Assembly (NCBI GenBank): GCA_027625915.1
Contig: JANTQA010000020.1
Location: 1,240,001-1,304,000, forward strand
Reading direction: 5' to 3'
DNA from: Anaeramoeba flamelloides
Lineage: Eukaryota; Metamonada; Anaeramoebidae
DNA length: 64,000 nucleotides
In this document: one piece after another, positions 1-12,806 of the stretch
Numbering within the stretch: the stretch's first letter is position 1
Layout of the letters: the number at the start of each line of letters is the position of its first letter
Program-made: the position numbers and the translations under genes
Notes under the pieces: generated by a model
The model's database searches: none
Told to the model about the DNA's origin: nothing
The model's input: the letters and a program-made list of their open reading frames with translations, nothing else

Positions 1-3000
1 CTTTTTCTTTTTCTTTTTCCTTTTCATTTTCATTTTCATTTTCATTTTCATTTTCATTTTCAATTTCAATTTCAATTTCAATTTCAATTTCAAATTCCTT
101 TTCATTTTCATTTTCCTTTTCCTTTTCCTTTTCCTTTTCATCAATCTTTTTCTTTTTCTCTTTTCTTTTATTCTTATTAATATTAAAATTTACATTATTC
201 ATATTTTTATTATTTATTTTAATTTTTTTTTCTTTTATCTTTTTTTTTTTTTTTTGATTTTAATTTCTTGTAAACAATTTAAGAAAATATTTTGCCATTT
301 ATAAATTTGTAAAATAATTTTTAGATTTGATTTATCATTATGAATTAATTCAACTAATTCATTTAAAAAAATTATTGAAAAATTTAATTTTGTTTTATTG
401 ATATATTTAAAAATAGTTTTGAATAAAATTGTTCTTTCAATTCTTGTTTTATTTTGATTTAATATTAATTTTTTCAAATCATTTAAAAGTGAAACACAAG
501 TAACATTTTTTGATAATTGGTTGCTAATAATAATACAATCTTGTTCGCAAAATATAGAGCGATATATTGGAGGTTTATTCTTGATTTCCATATGAATTAG
601 CAAATCAATTTGAACTAAAATTTTTAAACAGGTTTTTCTAATTTGCAAATTATTGTTGCCTAATAATTGGTATATGGGATATAGATACCCCAATTTAATT
701 AATGGTAATAGACTATATTGAGATTGGTATTTTAACAATTTAAAAACCAATTTTAATAAATCTAAATAATTTTCAGGATTAGAATCGGTAAAGCAGATAT
801 TGAAAATATAATCATAGAATTTAATATAACTATCTTTATTATTTATTAAAATTGTTTCAAACAATCTTATCCAGATTTTTCTTAGCAAGAGAATTTGCTT
901 TTTTTCTGGTCTTCTTTTAATAATTTTCTTTGAGTTAGTTATTGAATTGATTGTTATTTCATCTTTAATTAAATTAATCTTATTATCCTTTCCTTTCCAA
1001 TAATAAATTCTAAAAATGTCTATTAAATCTTGGAGATCACATAGGTTTTCCATATTTTGATAAAAATAACCAACACTATATATAATTATTTTTTGAATTT
1101 CAACATCACAATAAATCCAAAGATCAAAATTTAAAAAAAATATTTCCATGATTTTGTTACAAATTAATGTTTTACTTGTCTTTGAATATATATTTAATAA
1201 ATATTTTGGAAATTTCATTGAAATTAAGTTTGGTGGCAATTTTATTAAAATTGAATATATTATTTCAAACCCATTTATTTTGTACATTTCTTCTTCTAAA
1301 GTAGAATTTGATAAATAAAAATATTTAAACAATTTGAAAATATTATTTAATAATTTTTTCTCTTTTTTCGTTTCAATATTTTCATTTAAAATTTGATTCT
1401 TTACAATTTTATTAAGATTTTCTTTATGGACATTTTTATTTATATTTTGTTTTTTTGTATTTTTATTTGTATTTTCTTTATTTACATTTTTATTTTTATT
1501 TAGAGGCTTGAAAATTTTTTTATCATCTTTATCATTTATTGTTATCTTATTTAAATTTCTAATTTTTAAAATATTTTTCTTTTTTTTTTGCTTTTTATAT
1601 TTGATATTTCCATGGTAATTTTCTTGATTTCTATTTTCTTCATAATATTTTGGTAAATCAATTTGAACCATTAAAGTAAATAAAATTTTAATACCACCAA
1701 TGCATATTAAAGTATCTGTACAATTTTTTGACATGGTTTTTACAACATTCTCCAACTTTCCATTTATTGAATTTAATTTGTTTTCATTTTCAGAATAACA
1801 ATAATTATAATTACTCAAGTTTGGATTCAAATGGTAAATTAGATCTTTTATTAGAATATCATTAAATAAATAAGTTTTTAAATATTCTAAATGTTTCGAA
1901 ATTAATAAAATTATTATATCCTTTTCTAATAATTTACTATTTGTATTCATTTTTTTTTTTTTTTTCATTGGATTGTATGGAAGTAATAAATCATATTTAT
2001 TTTTAATTGTATCATATAAATTATTTCCGTTATCATCATTCCTATTCTTATGATTATTATTATTTTCCTTGTCAACATTTTTCATTAGAAAAAATTTATT
2101 TTCTTCTAATTTTTTTATTTCGATTTGAGTAAAATGAAATTGGCTGATTATTGACAAACCCAATAATTGTGTTTCAATTTCATTTAATGATTTAAATGGT
2201 ATTTGATAAATTTGATAAGTATTTTGAAAGCTATTGAATAATAAAGAAAACTCTAAATTAGGATAAAGTAATAAAGACTGGAAATTGATACCTAAACTAT
2301 AAAATAATTTGATCTGGTTCAATGTTAATGATTTTTGAAAAAAATAAATAGAACTTAATTGGCCAAAGAAAGATTTTATATTGTCACTAATTATCTTCGA
2401 TTTATAACCAATTCGTTTTGTCTTAAATTCTTCTCCATTTTGGAAAGGAATTTTGAGTATTTTCTTTTGAATTATCAAAATATTATTTAAAAATACAGAA
2501 ATGTATCCAGATTTTTTGTTTTTTTTTTCATAGTTTATACAAAAAAAATACCAATTTTTTGAATTTATATTTAAATTGTATTTAATTTTCGAATATTTTT
2601 CTTCTTGTGAAGATGTTTTTATGATTAATTGCTTATAATTGTTTTTAAAATAAACTTGTATCGAATTATTTTTTATCGTTGAAAATTTTAATAACATCGA
2701 TTTTATTGATTGGTTTTTATTAAAATTTAATTTGTTATCATTATTAAAATTATTTTTATTTATAATGTTATCTTTATTTAGATCATCTAAATATTCATCT
2801 TGATCTTTGTCTTTGTCTTTGTCTTGTTTTTCATCTATATTTTCATTTTCATCTTGATCTTTATTTTCATTTTCATCATTATTTCTACCTTTACCTTCAT
2901 CTTCAGGTTCATTTTCGCCTTCATATTTATTTCCAAGTTGATCTTTTTCTTCATTTTCTTTTTCATTTTGTTTTTCATTTTGTTTTTCATTTTCATTTTC

Positions 3001-3991
3001 TTTTTCATTTTCTTTTTCCTTTTCATTTCCCTTTTTGTCTTTATCTTCTTGATTGTTTTGAATATTATTATTCATTAAAATATTATTCCTTTTCTTACTT
3101 TTATAAAATATTTTTTTTGTAATATTATTTTTCTTTTTAATTGATATGCCATCAAAACGAATCCAAGAAATAAAATTAAATCCTTCATTATTCCATTTAT
3201 ATTGATCGGTTAATTCTATAAAAGAAGAATTACCTAAAAAATTAAAAAAGCAATTTGGCCCTTTATTAGAATTTTGGATCATTAAATTTAACGATTTTAA
3301 CAACTTTGGAAATAATTTACTTCTTTTCCCCTTTTCCTTTTCAATCAAAAATAAATTAAAGAAGGATTTCAATTCTTTCACACTAATTACATGTTCACCA
3401 ATAATTCCGATTAATTGAATAATTAATTTAATAATTGTTTTATTATTAATATTCTCCAGAATTTTTGTCAAAAGGTTAATTAATCCACATTCACAACATT
3501 TATTACAATTATAAATGGTTTTGGAACAAATATTAATAAAAATCTTTAATAATTTTATAAAATAAATGGAATTTTTGCCTTCATTAGTATTAAAGAATTC
3601 AAATAATAAAATTATGATTTTGGGATTATAAATTAAATAATTATTTTTTTGACAGAAATTTTTATCTTCGACTAATAAATCTAATAAATTATCAAAATAT
3701 TTAAATCGATTTTTTGAAAAAAACTGTTTTAAATTTTTATAATAATCATTTTTTTCAAATAATAAGACATTATTATAATTTTTCCAAAATAATATTTTGA
3801 TCAATTGAATTATTTCGACTTCAAATTGAGATTCAATTAAAAATTGATCATATATTGACCTTAATAAATCAAAATCATTTCTCCCACTGAAACAATATTG
3901 TATTGGTATTCTTTTGATTCTTATTGCTTCAATTATACTTTGAATTAATAATTTAATAATTGCTTTTTTTTTCGTAATTCTTTTTACTAAG

Positions 3992-4047
<56 letters not shown>

Positions 4048-6701
4048 TTCATCAATTTTTTTGTACATGTTTTTATTATTATCTTGATGTTTATTTGCAT
4101 TTAAATGATCATTATTGAAATCATTTTTTTTTATATGTAAGAAATTAATTTCATTTTTACTCTTAATTTTTATTCGAAAATCATTTTTTATATTACGATT
4201 TTTGAATTTCTTAAAATCAATCAGATAGCTACTAATTAACTCTAAAATGTTATTTGAAATGGAATCAAAAAATAGATCATATTTCTCGGAATATTTGGAA
4301 ATATTGGTCATTATTAAAATAATTTTATTAATAGCAAATTTGGTAACTTTTTTTTCAAATATTAAAAAAAATAATAAGCTAACTACTTGATTATTAGGAA
4401 AAATCAATTTTCGCACATTTTTACCTGTTAGCAATTCTGATAACAAATTAAATAAAGTTACTCGAATATTTAAAAACAAATCCTCACTGAAGGGTACTAA
4501 TTGTTTATAAATTTTGATTTGATATTTGGCAAAATATCGAATAAATTTACATATGTATAAGATCCCATTGGTTTTTTTTATTAATTGACTGGCAATTTTT
4601 TTATTAATTCTAATTATGTCAATTAACAAATTGATCATTTCAAAAAAAATATTTAAAATATTTTTCTTTTTAGTTTGGTCTAAAAATTTATACAGATAAT
4701 CCAAAATTGTTTCAAAATAGTAATCTTCTTTATTATTTTCAATCTCTTGGCAAAAAATGTTTAATATTAATGAATATAAATATTTCTTCGTATTTATAAA
4801 TTGTCTTTTATCCGATTCGTCACCATCAAATTTATTATTTAGTTCTAATTCGGAAAAAAAATATTTTGAAAATAAGATCTCCCATATCAATGTTTGATAA
4901 TTTTCTAAAAAATAAAAATCCTTGATATCAATTTCGTTATTGATAAATATTAAACAATAATATTGTAAAATTGATGAATTGTATTTTAAATATCCTCTTA
5001 TCTTTTTATTCTTTTCTGTTTTGAATTTGTCCTCATTAAATAAATTTAATAAGATTATTATTAATTTTCTTTTTAAATTCTTTTCGATTTCATCTGAACT
5101 GCATTTACTTAACTTCTGTAATTCACAAAATAATTTATTTAAATTTGGTACATTAAGCTTATATCCAGACTCATCGACTTTATTGTTGTTTTTTGACCAT
5201 TCTGAACGTGGTTTGATACCAGAGTCTATAGGAATTTCGTTTTTTAAATGTTTACATCGAAATTTTTTTAATTTTTGATTTTTATTAATATTATTGTTAT
5301 TATTATTTTCAATTAAATTTCCAATTTCTTCTTCCATCTCAATATCAATTTCAATTTGTTGATCATTAATAATAATTTCTTTTGTTTTTTTTTGTTTATT
5401 TTTTTCTTTTTCTTTTTCTTTTTCTTTTTCTTTTTCCTTTTCTTTTTCCTTTTCTTTTTCTTTTTCTTTTTCGTTGGTTTTTTTTAGTTTATTCTTTTCA
5501 TCTTCATTTCCATTTTCTTTCTCTTTCTCTTTCTCTTTTTTATTTTCATTTTCTTTTTTATTTTCTGTTTCTTTTTCATTTTCTGTTTCTTTTTCATTTT
5601 CTTTTTCATTTTTATGTTCTTTTTCATTTTCATTTTCCGTTTTTTTGTCTTTTTTTTCCCCTTTTTCTTTCTCTTTTTCTTTTTCTTTCTCTTTTTTATT
5701 TACATTTTCCTTTTCATTTTCATTCCCAAACTCTTTAATTCCATTTTCACCCCCCTTTTCTTTTTTAATAATCATTTCTTTTCTTTTTCCTTTACTATTT
5801 TGATGTTTTCTTAAAGGAAATTTATAAGCTATTAATAAAATTGCTTCACTTAAATTATAAAAATCTGAGTTTTTAAAAATATATTTTTCTATTCTATCAT
5901 TTTTTGAAGTTTTAATAATCTTTTGAAGTATCAAAATTGAATGAATTATCGTTTCATATTTTAATAGATTATGAATTTTTATTTTTGTATGATTTGCTTG
6001 CTTTAAATCATTTTTTAATAAATTTATTATTTTCTTTTTAAGTGATTGTACAATAATAATGATTTGGTTTCTAATTGTATATTTCTTTATGATTTTTTCC
6101 GACATTTTTCTCTCCATCTCATCTTCTTGATCTTCTTCGTTAGTCTTACTAATTTCACCTTCACCTTCCTCATTCTTCTCGTTGTTTATTCGATCAATTC
6201 CATTTTTTTGGATTTTTTTTTTTACAATTTTCAAGATGTTCGTATTCTTATTTATGTTATTATTTTTCTTATGATTCATTGTTTGATTTAAATTCTTTAT
6301 TTCGATTTTTGTTTTTTTCAAGTTATTTTTCTTGACAAAATGATAATCTTTCCATATGCAAGTTATCGCATTAATTAATGTTTTGATATTATTTTGATCT
6401 AAAAATTTCTTCTTCATTAAATTTTTAAAGAGGTAAAAAAGTTTAATTAAAGTAATGTAAAGTAAATTTTCTTCATTACTATATTCTGTAAAGGAGCTGA
6501 ATATTTTGAAGATATTGACAATATTTTCAAATAAACTAGTTTGTTTAAGATCAATTAAAATTTCATAAGGTAATAAGGATACAAGATTATTTAAAATTGA
6601 TGATAAAAGTATGCAAAGATATTCGCAAATTATTAAGCCATAATGAAGATTGTTTTGGATGACATGTCCTAAATTTTCAACAGTTAATTGCCGTCTGAGT
6701 T
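1..6701 (-). CDS. BEACH-family (neurobeachin/LYST-like) giant protein, N-terminal and central part, incomplete at the left edge
   Basis: Members of this family are large scaffolds in membrane traffic, with an armadillo-like solenoid, a ConA-like lectin domain, then PH-BEACH and WD40. One frame is open from 6417 (Met) to 235, 2060 aa. From that Met, a ConA/laminin-G-like domain lies at about 1065-1380 (strand motif FNFISWIRFDG, closing LYSLGINFQ). Solenoid segments with the family pattern IGGIKILFTLMVQID follow near 1571-1586, and KWQNIFLNCL near 2045. The frame continues upstream of the Met to 6701, just after an acceptor (tttacag), so further 5' exons exist. KEKE/KENE tracts sit near residues 240-340 and 1140-1210, and a poly-Asp run near 791-805. 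After the stop at 235, another frame stays open to base 1 through a KEKE/EIEI tract; a 16-base A run lies at the switch, suggesting a homopolymer length error or an unseen short intron. PH-BEACH and WD40 should lie left of this window. The family call is from motifs only. Confidence 0.75.
3997..4046. repeat. (ATC)n microsatellite coding poly-Asp
   Basis: About sixteen tandem atc units on the plus strand read as an uninterrupted Asp run in the BEACH-family protein on the minus strand. Length polymorphism is likely and would not disturb the frame. Confidence 0.9.
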
Positions 6702-6703
6702 CT
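6701..6703 (-). other. 3' splice site upstream of the BEACH-family gene's long exon
   Basis: On the minus strand agtttacag is followed by a frame (ELRRQLTVENLGHVIQNNL...) that stays open into the Met at 6417. An in-frame TAG lies eight bases upstream of the AG. Exon phase is 1. The matching donor was not found. Confidence 0.55.
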
Positions 6704-7022
6704 GTAAACTAGAATTTGTTAAAAGAAGAAATATTAAAAAAGGGAAAAAATTAATTGTGAAAAAAGTTTATTATTTTGAGAAAAATTCAAAAAAGCAAAT
6801 TTGAAGAACAAAGGACTTTTTTTTTGAATACACAGAAATAATAGTTTGTTGGATTTATAAAAAAAAAAATTTAGATTGGAAATAAATAAAAAAAAACAAA
6901 AAAATTAAATTCTTTGATAGCAATTTATAATAATCAAAAAATGCAATTGTTCGTATTAGTATTTTTATGGAATACATTTGCACAAAATGAACTGTGTAAC
7001 AAAAATTATAAAATAGAGTTTT

Positions 7023-7591
7023 ATTTTTTTCCATTTTTTCCACTGGCTGAATCTTCTTTATATTGGGAAGAAGAATAACAAAGAAAAAAGATCAAGTGGT
7101 TACTTGCTAATACTATGACACTGAAACACGAAAATATGATTAACTTGAAAATAAAACCCAAAAAGAAAAGCCTATAAATTACCAAAGATATAAAGCAAAT
7201 CAGATCAAAAAAAAAAATTAAAATTACAACAATTTAAATAACGATCCCCAAGTGAACATTCATGATCAATTATCAAATTACTAAATCAACCAATAGTATC
7301 GTGTCTGTGATTTTGGGAAGTGATTAATTAAGGATACAACTGTTTTTTTTTTTTTTTTGCTTTTTTACCAATTGCGTCTTATAAACAGTTTTTAAATTTC
7401 TTTTTTTTTTTCTTTTTCTTTTTCTCTTTTTTCTTTTCAATTTTATGCTTTTGATTTTTAAACATAAAAAAAATTGGTTATGAATTTCCCTTCAACAATC
7501 ATGAAATCTCTGATTTTACGCTTAAATTACCTTTGAGTAAATTTAAGTAAAAGGGCATTTAGAGTGTAATTTACAATTCTTCCATCAAAAA
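7023..7591 (-). repeat. Retroposon family A, copy 1 (about 570 bp, flanked by 16-bp direct repeats)
   Basis: The segment is homologous along its whole length to 37951-38522. It is flanked by tataaaatagagtttt (7007-7022) and tataaaatagtgtttt (7592-7607), one mismatch in 16, which looks like a target-site duplication. The left end is T-rich, so the element probably reads on the minus strand with an A-rich 3' tail. No reverse transcriptase or clear Pol III box is visible, so it would be non-autonomous, either SINE-like or a processed transcript. Confidence 0.65.
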
Positions 7592-7719
7592 TATAAAATA
7601 GTGTTTTTTAATTTTTTTTTTAGATCAGTTACAACAATTTTAAAAAAGGGAGGAAAAAAAGTTTAAAAAATTATCATTTTTTTTTTTTATTGTAATTTAA
7701 GGGAGGTTTTAAAAAATTC

Positions 7720-8170
7720 CTCTTATTTGCCGTTAGGTTTTTTTTAATTTTTGGTTTGATTAGAAAATCAATAGATTTTCGTTAGGTTTTTTTTTAATTA
7801 TTGTAATAAAGCGAAAATTTATTAAAATTTTCTGTTTATTTCAAAAAGTAAAAAAAACCTAGAACACTTCCGAAACAAAAACAAAAAGTAAAAAAAATAA
7901 CACCATTAGGTTTTTCCAGAATCCAAATGAATTGAGTTAAATCTTTGATTTTTTTCTATTCTTTTTAATTCAGGGAAAAGAGTGGTTTGATTTTTTTTGT
8001 GTTTACTATTTTAATGTTAAAAGCAATATATTTTCGTTAGGTTTTTTTTACTTTAGAAATAAAATAGAAAACCTCAAAAAAACCTAGAACACTTCACAGA
8101 TAAAACAGAAAATTTCAAGAAAACCTAGGTACTCTACGACACTCTAAGGCACTTCACGTTAATTTTTTTT
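7720..8170. repeat. Palindromic hairpin block D1
   Basis: A run of imperfect hairpins built from arms such as gttaggttttttttaatt with its complement aaaaaaacctagaacac, joined by the less AT-rich linker ctaggtactctacgacactc. The same modules recur at 8.8-9.2, 13.75-14.1, 18.7-19.2, 35.3-35.5, 41.6-42.2 and 58.0 kb. Confidence 0.6.
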
Positions 8171-8770
8171 TAATTTTAGAAATTAAAAGAAAATTCAAGA
8201 AATTTATGAGGTTATTATTCAAATTGTATTAAAAATATTAATAAAGATAAAACAGTTATATGAAAAGATTGTACAAAAATTAAATATTTATGTATTTATT
8301 TAGATAAAATTTCACATATAGTTTATTCTTTAAAAAAATTTGAAGAAACATATAACAACTGTAAACAATTATTCAATAACAATTCTCTGAACTATAGTTT
8401 GAAATTTTGATTATTTAAATCTTTCATAATAATTCAATTGGAATGTGGATTAGAAATATATCATTATGAAATAAAAACTTGTAAATGATTTAAATTCTTG
8501 GATTAATTCATGTATTACTGGAATATGTAAAATAAACAGAAACATGCCAATTATTATTTACAAAACAGAATTTAAAATTGAAAATATGATAGTTTCAGTA
8601 AATAAAAAGAAATTTAAATTCAAAAAGTAATTAGGAAATTTATCTCTACCCAATTTAAAAAAATTAATAAAATTTAACCAACGAATAGATAATAAAATCA
8701 ATTAGAAGACAATAGATTTAATCAACCTAAAAAAGAAATTTATAAATATTCATATAATGATTTATTGAAT
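8170..8770. other. AT-rich intergenic stretch
   Basis: No coherent reading frame, RNA gene or repeat end is visible here. It separates hairpin blocks D1 and D2. Confidence 0.5.
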
Positions 8771-8774
8771 TCAA

Positions 8775-9240
8775 AAACCTCTGGAAAAGCGCCATTAGGA
8801 TCCCAGAATTTAAAAAAATTATGTTAAATCTTATATTTTACTCTATTCTTTTGAATTCGGGAAAACGGCCGTTAGCTTTTTTTTAATTTGAGAAATAAAA
8901 AGAAAATTTTAAAAAATTAACGGTTTATTTCTTAAATTAAAAAAAACATAGGCACTCTACGGACACTTTCGTTAGGTTTTCCAGAATTCAAAATACTAGA
9001 GGAAAATCAATTGTTTTACTCAATTCTTTTGAATTCTGGAAAACCTAACGAAAGGTGAAGTCAAGTGCCTAGCTTTTCCAGAATTGAAAAGAATAGAGAA
9101 AAATCAAAGATTTTACTCAATCCTTTTCAATTCTGGAAAAGCTCCCAGCAGTTATTTTTATTTTAAGAAATAAACCGAAAATTTTTTGAATTTTCTTTTT
9201 ATTTCAAAAATTAAAAAAAACCTCCCGACATTTCCAACTT
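8775..9240. repeat. Palindromic hairpin block D2
   Basis: Three or more hairpins in series. The cleanest spans about 8970-9050: arms cgttaggttttccagaattc and its complement gaattctggaaaacctaacg around a short loop. A second, 9075-9147, uses cttttccagaattgaaaag and its complement. Between modules lies the linker ataggcactctacggacac. Confidence 0.7.
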
Positions 9241-9758
9241 GGGCTATTTTTTAATTGATTTATTGGTAATTTTCTAATTGTATTCTGATTCTTTTAAATT
9301 TTTAGATTTCCAAGTAATATTTTCTGATTCTTTTTCTCTAAAAGAAAGAAGATTTATTAGTTTATTCATCAAAGCCCTAGAATTTTTAATTTTTTGATTA
9401 ATTAAATTTTCTTTTGTAAATTGTGATTCTTACTGAATCTCAATTTAGCTTAGGTTTTATCGATAAGTATTGGGGAATGTGGATTGATTAATAATGATTC
9501 TGTAATTTTTTTATTTGGTCAGTAAATCAATGTTTTTTAAAATCAGTTTCTGTGAAGTCAAATAAAAAAATTTCTTGTTTTTGATTATTGATTTTTTCGG
9601 AATCTATCTTATATCACATCTAAATTTCTTTTTAATTTATATTAGGTATTTATAAAAATTGCAAAAAATTTTTTTTAACCGTAATAATTCGTCCCTTAAA
9701 TAAAAATTTTAGATTTCCTTTTCAAAAAATCTTTTGTTTGTTTTGCATTGAAATATCA
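9240..9758. other. AT-rich spacer
   Basis: Nothing recognisable as a gene or repeat end between hairpin block D2 and TIR element C. Confidence 0.4.
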
Positions 9759-10275
9759 CAGCAGTTCCAAACCTACCGTGAAATTTGACAGAAATAGAAA
9801 TAGACTTTTTGTCTCTTTTAAATACAAAAAAAAAAATCTTCGGTTATAGGCTATCATATACAGATTTTATGGTTTGACATCGGTTTTTTTAAAAAATTTC
9901 TTATTTGAAAGACAGAGAAAAAAATCTTGTTTTTGACGAAACAAATTCAAAAATTCAAAACAATGCTTCCAAAGATCGAAGATAGAATTTGATAATCACT
10001 TTTAAATATTCTTTCCCTTTGATTTTAAGGTGTTTTAAAATTATTATCAACCAAAAACTTGAAAATTTTTCAAAATTATTGATCATTCAGATGGTTTGAA
10101 GTGAAAAATTCAAATTTTAATATTTTCTCAAAAGAGAAATTTTAGTCCTTTTATAAAAATTGAAGGTTTGTAATAGGCTGCCGTATAACCATAAAATCAT
10201 ATTATGGAAAGGAAAGAGTGAAACAGAAAATGAATTTTTTGTTTATCAATTTAAACCGTTGGTTTGGAAACTCTG
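9759..10275. mobile_element. hAT-like TIR element family C, copy 1 (517 bp, uninterrupted)
   Basis: The ends are cagcagttccaaacctacc on the left and, read inward on the other strand, cagagtttccaaaccaacgg on the right, giving terminal inverted repeats of the CAG...TTCCAAACC kind seen in hAT elements. The interior aligns throughout with 46138-48038 once the nested element there is removed (517 against about 520 bp). No transposase frame is present, so it is non-autonomous. An 8-bp target duplication, expected for hAT, was not found. At 10025-10028 it holds the single TTAA that is split by element B in copy 2. Confidence 0.6.
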
Positions 10276-10510
10276 TAACAATTTGTTTGTTAATGTTAAA
10301 AACCCAAGGAACCAAAAAATGGATAAACATGAATTTTTTTTCTTCTTTGAAATATTTAAAAGTTTATCGTTTCCTGACAGAACCAAATTGCAGTTTATCA
10401 TACAAAATAAAACTGGTGAAATTGAATATCAACTTTTTTGTCTTATAAATTTACACGATATGTTTGGAACAGCTACAGACTTTTTGAGTGGTAAAAAACA
10501 AAAACAATGG
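10276..10510 (+). CDS. Possible exon of an unrecognised protein
   Basis: A plus-strand frame open from 10160 to 10570 reads, after the TIR end at 10275, NLFVNVKNPRNQKMDKHEF and then SLSFPDRTKLQFIIQ and INLHDMFGTATDFLSG. The mix is more protein-like than the surrounding noise. The first 35 residues of the frame fall inside repeat C and are probably not coding. A possible donor, agtggtaaaa, follows at about 10489. I do not recognise a family and found no acceptor, so this is a weak call. Confidence 0.2.
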
Positions 10511-10698
10511 TTTTTTTTTTTTACCTATATAAATTTGGTTTTTCTTCTTCAAAAAAACTCTCTTTTATGATTTTCCAAATTAAAATAAAAAAGCCAATAG
10601 TCAGGTAGTTTGAAAAAAAAAAAAAAAAACAGATCTCAACTGAACCAAGAGCCCAATTGTAATCAGTAGTAAATTGTATGTTCAAAAAAAAAAAATTA

Positions 10699-11441
10699 TC
10701 AAAAAAAAAAAAAAAAAAAAAGATGATTTCGGGAATTTACTTGATTGATATATTTCATGATCATCAGAAATAAAGCTTCCACAATTTGGTTTAAGGAGTC
10801 AAAGAATTGAAGATAATAAAATAAAATGCAGTTCATTTGGGATTTTGTTACGATCTTAATCACTTTAAAAACAAGTACCAAATTAAATAATTCTTGGATA
10901 ATTGAATTGTTATTCAAATCTTCAAACTTGTATACAAGACTGGAAAAATGTAAGAGTATTTGTGTTATGTATTGAATAAATTCTGGTGGGTGGCACTCTT
11001 TTTTCAATAAAAGGCTGTTCATCATTTTCTTCAGGGTTTTCTTCAGGAATGTGTTTTGACGGAAGTTTGTTTGGATTTTTTTTGTTAGGCACTTAGTTCT
11101 TTTCCATTTTTTGTGTACCTTGACAAAGCTTTTGCCAAATTTCACAAACCACTTGATTAGTTCTTCCTTTTGAGTAGTGGGTTTTTTAAAGAAGAAGGTT
11201 TTGTTATGCAAAGAAAATTAAAAAGAATAAAAAAAATTGAGCCAAAGAAGAAGAACAAAAAAATTCTTAAAAAAGGATTGCTTGCTTGTGTTTTGGGATC
11301 CTTGAAATTCTCTTTCAATTGGTTTAAGTGTTTGTCACCAAAGTCATAATCGTGGAAATAAGTTTTGTTGTTGCTATTAAAAAAAAGTATTTGGGTAATT
11401 TCTTCTTGTGTTAGATTTTGTTGAGATGAGTTGGAAAACAT
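10699..11441 (-). CDS. Possible hypothetical gene in two overlapping frames
   Basis: Two minus-strand frames overlap. The first starts at the Met at 11441 (MFSNSSQQNLTQEEITQ, then NKTYFHDYDFGDKHLNQL) and becomes poor sequence after about residue 53. The second, open from 11211 to 10699, reads EELIKWFVKFGKSFVKVHKK and KECHPPEFIQYITQILLHF, helical and protein-like, and ends in a Phe run. An intron or a frameshift would have to join them. A candidate acceptor (ctactcaaaag) lies before EELIKW, but no good donor was seen. No family is recognised. Confidence 0.3.
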
Positions 11442-12580
11442 AAAAACAAATTTTTATGTTGATGAGAAGAAAATGGTTTCGTTTGATAAAAGATCAGTTT
11501 TAAATTCTCTTACAATCAATTTTTGATGAGTTGAGTGAATTGTAACGGTTTGTGTAAATTATTTTTTTAATTTCAATGTTTTTTGGTTGACCACAACTTT
11601 GACGGAAAATTCGTCAACTAAATGATTGTTTATTGGACTAGTCGGCACTTTTTTAAACACGCTTCTCTGAATCAGGATGTGAAATTTTGCCAATAAATTT
11701 TGAAGAGTCTATTGTTTAAATAATAAAGAGGAAAAACTTTTTATTTTTCTTCTTTTTTTTTAAAAAATACGGTAGTCTTAAAAGAAATAGATTGGAATTT
11801 GTGGGTCTGATTTGTCTGTTTCAACTTTTTTATGAGATAGGATACAGTTGTATAAGAACCCTAAAGTAAAGGAATTTTGTCAATTGAATAGAAAAAAGAT
11901 ATTCATTCAAAAATTGATCTCATTTGAATTTCATAATTAACAAGTAAGAAATAAGATATTCCTAATCAGTGATTTTAAAATTTAAGGACCAAATCTACAA
12001 ACTTTGTAGTTTTAGAGATTTTGAAATTTTTTTTTTTTATTCCAGAAAGTCGAAGTTTTTCTTCTTTTGTTGGTTTTTAGAGATTTATTTTGTTTTTTTT
12101 TTGATACAAAACAATTAGAGTTTTTTAAATTCTGTTTGGAAAGTAATCAAAAATAACAAGAAACGATTTGGAAGAATTTGAGATCATAACAATTAGGCAA
12201 ATTTAAAGGTATTAGATCAAAAAAAAAAGAATTTGTAAAAGTTGTTGACAACATCTTTATAAACTTTTTTTGTTTTTTAATTTTCCAAAATAGTTACTTT
12301 ATCGTTTTTTTATCAAACAAAATCACAAACCAAAAAATAAATTCGATTTTGTATTAAATCGATTAAAATAAAATATCAACTTATCATCTATTTCTTATTT
12401 TCATCATTTTGATAAAGTTTTATTTTGAGATCTTGTAATTTATTTTGGTATTTAATAAGATTATTGGTTGTTTCATATATTAAAATCATTTTTTTTTTGT
12501 AGGCTAGTATTAGATAAAAATATTTCAATTATTTCAAGATAAAAAAAATACTTAAATATCATTTAAAACCATGATTCTGG
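11442..12580. other. Intergenic region
   Basis: AT-rich sequence with no supportable gene, RNA or repeat boundary; many homopolymer runs. Confidence 0.4.
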
Positions 12581-12582
12581 AC

Positions 12583-12799
12583 TAAACTATATTTCAAAAT
12601 CATTGGCCCTTTAAAAATCAAATTTTATAAATAAATATTTTTATAAATTTAGGTTATCTATTATTATAAAAAAATTACTATTTTAATATTCAGTTCTATA
12701 GACTAGAAATATTTGTTTTTTTATCTAAAAATAAAATAAAAAAAAAATAAAAAGAAAGTAAAAAAAAATTGGGAACATTTATTATGAAATTTAGTTTAT
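12583..12799. mobile_element. TIR element family G, short copy 1
   Basis: Left end actaaactatatttcaaaat and right end attatgaaatttagttta are near inverted repeats. The body matches the start of the longer copies at 12807 and 17648 and the fragment at 21488. It abuts the long copy head to tail, so their facing ends form a palindrome centred near 12803. Confidence 0.6.
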
Positions 12800-12806
12800 A
12801 TTGAAA

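Noticed and set aside
5382-5803. Plus-strand Phe/Ser-rich open frames opposite the KEKE tract
   Set aside because: They are the antisense of the repetitive Lys/Glu coding sequence of the BEACH-family gene and have no independent protein character.
9759-10283. 8-bp hAT target duplication around family C copies
   Set aside because: The flanks aaatatca and taacaatt (copy 1), and cttctttt and taactgtt (copy 2), do not match, so the hAT assignment rests on end sequence only.
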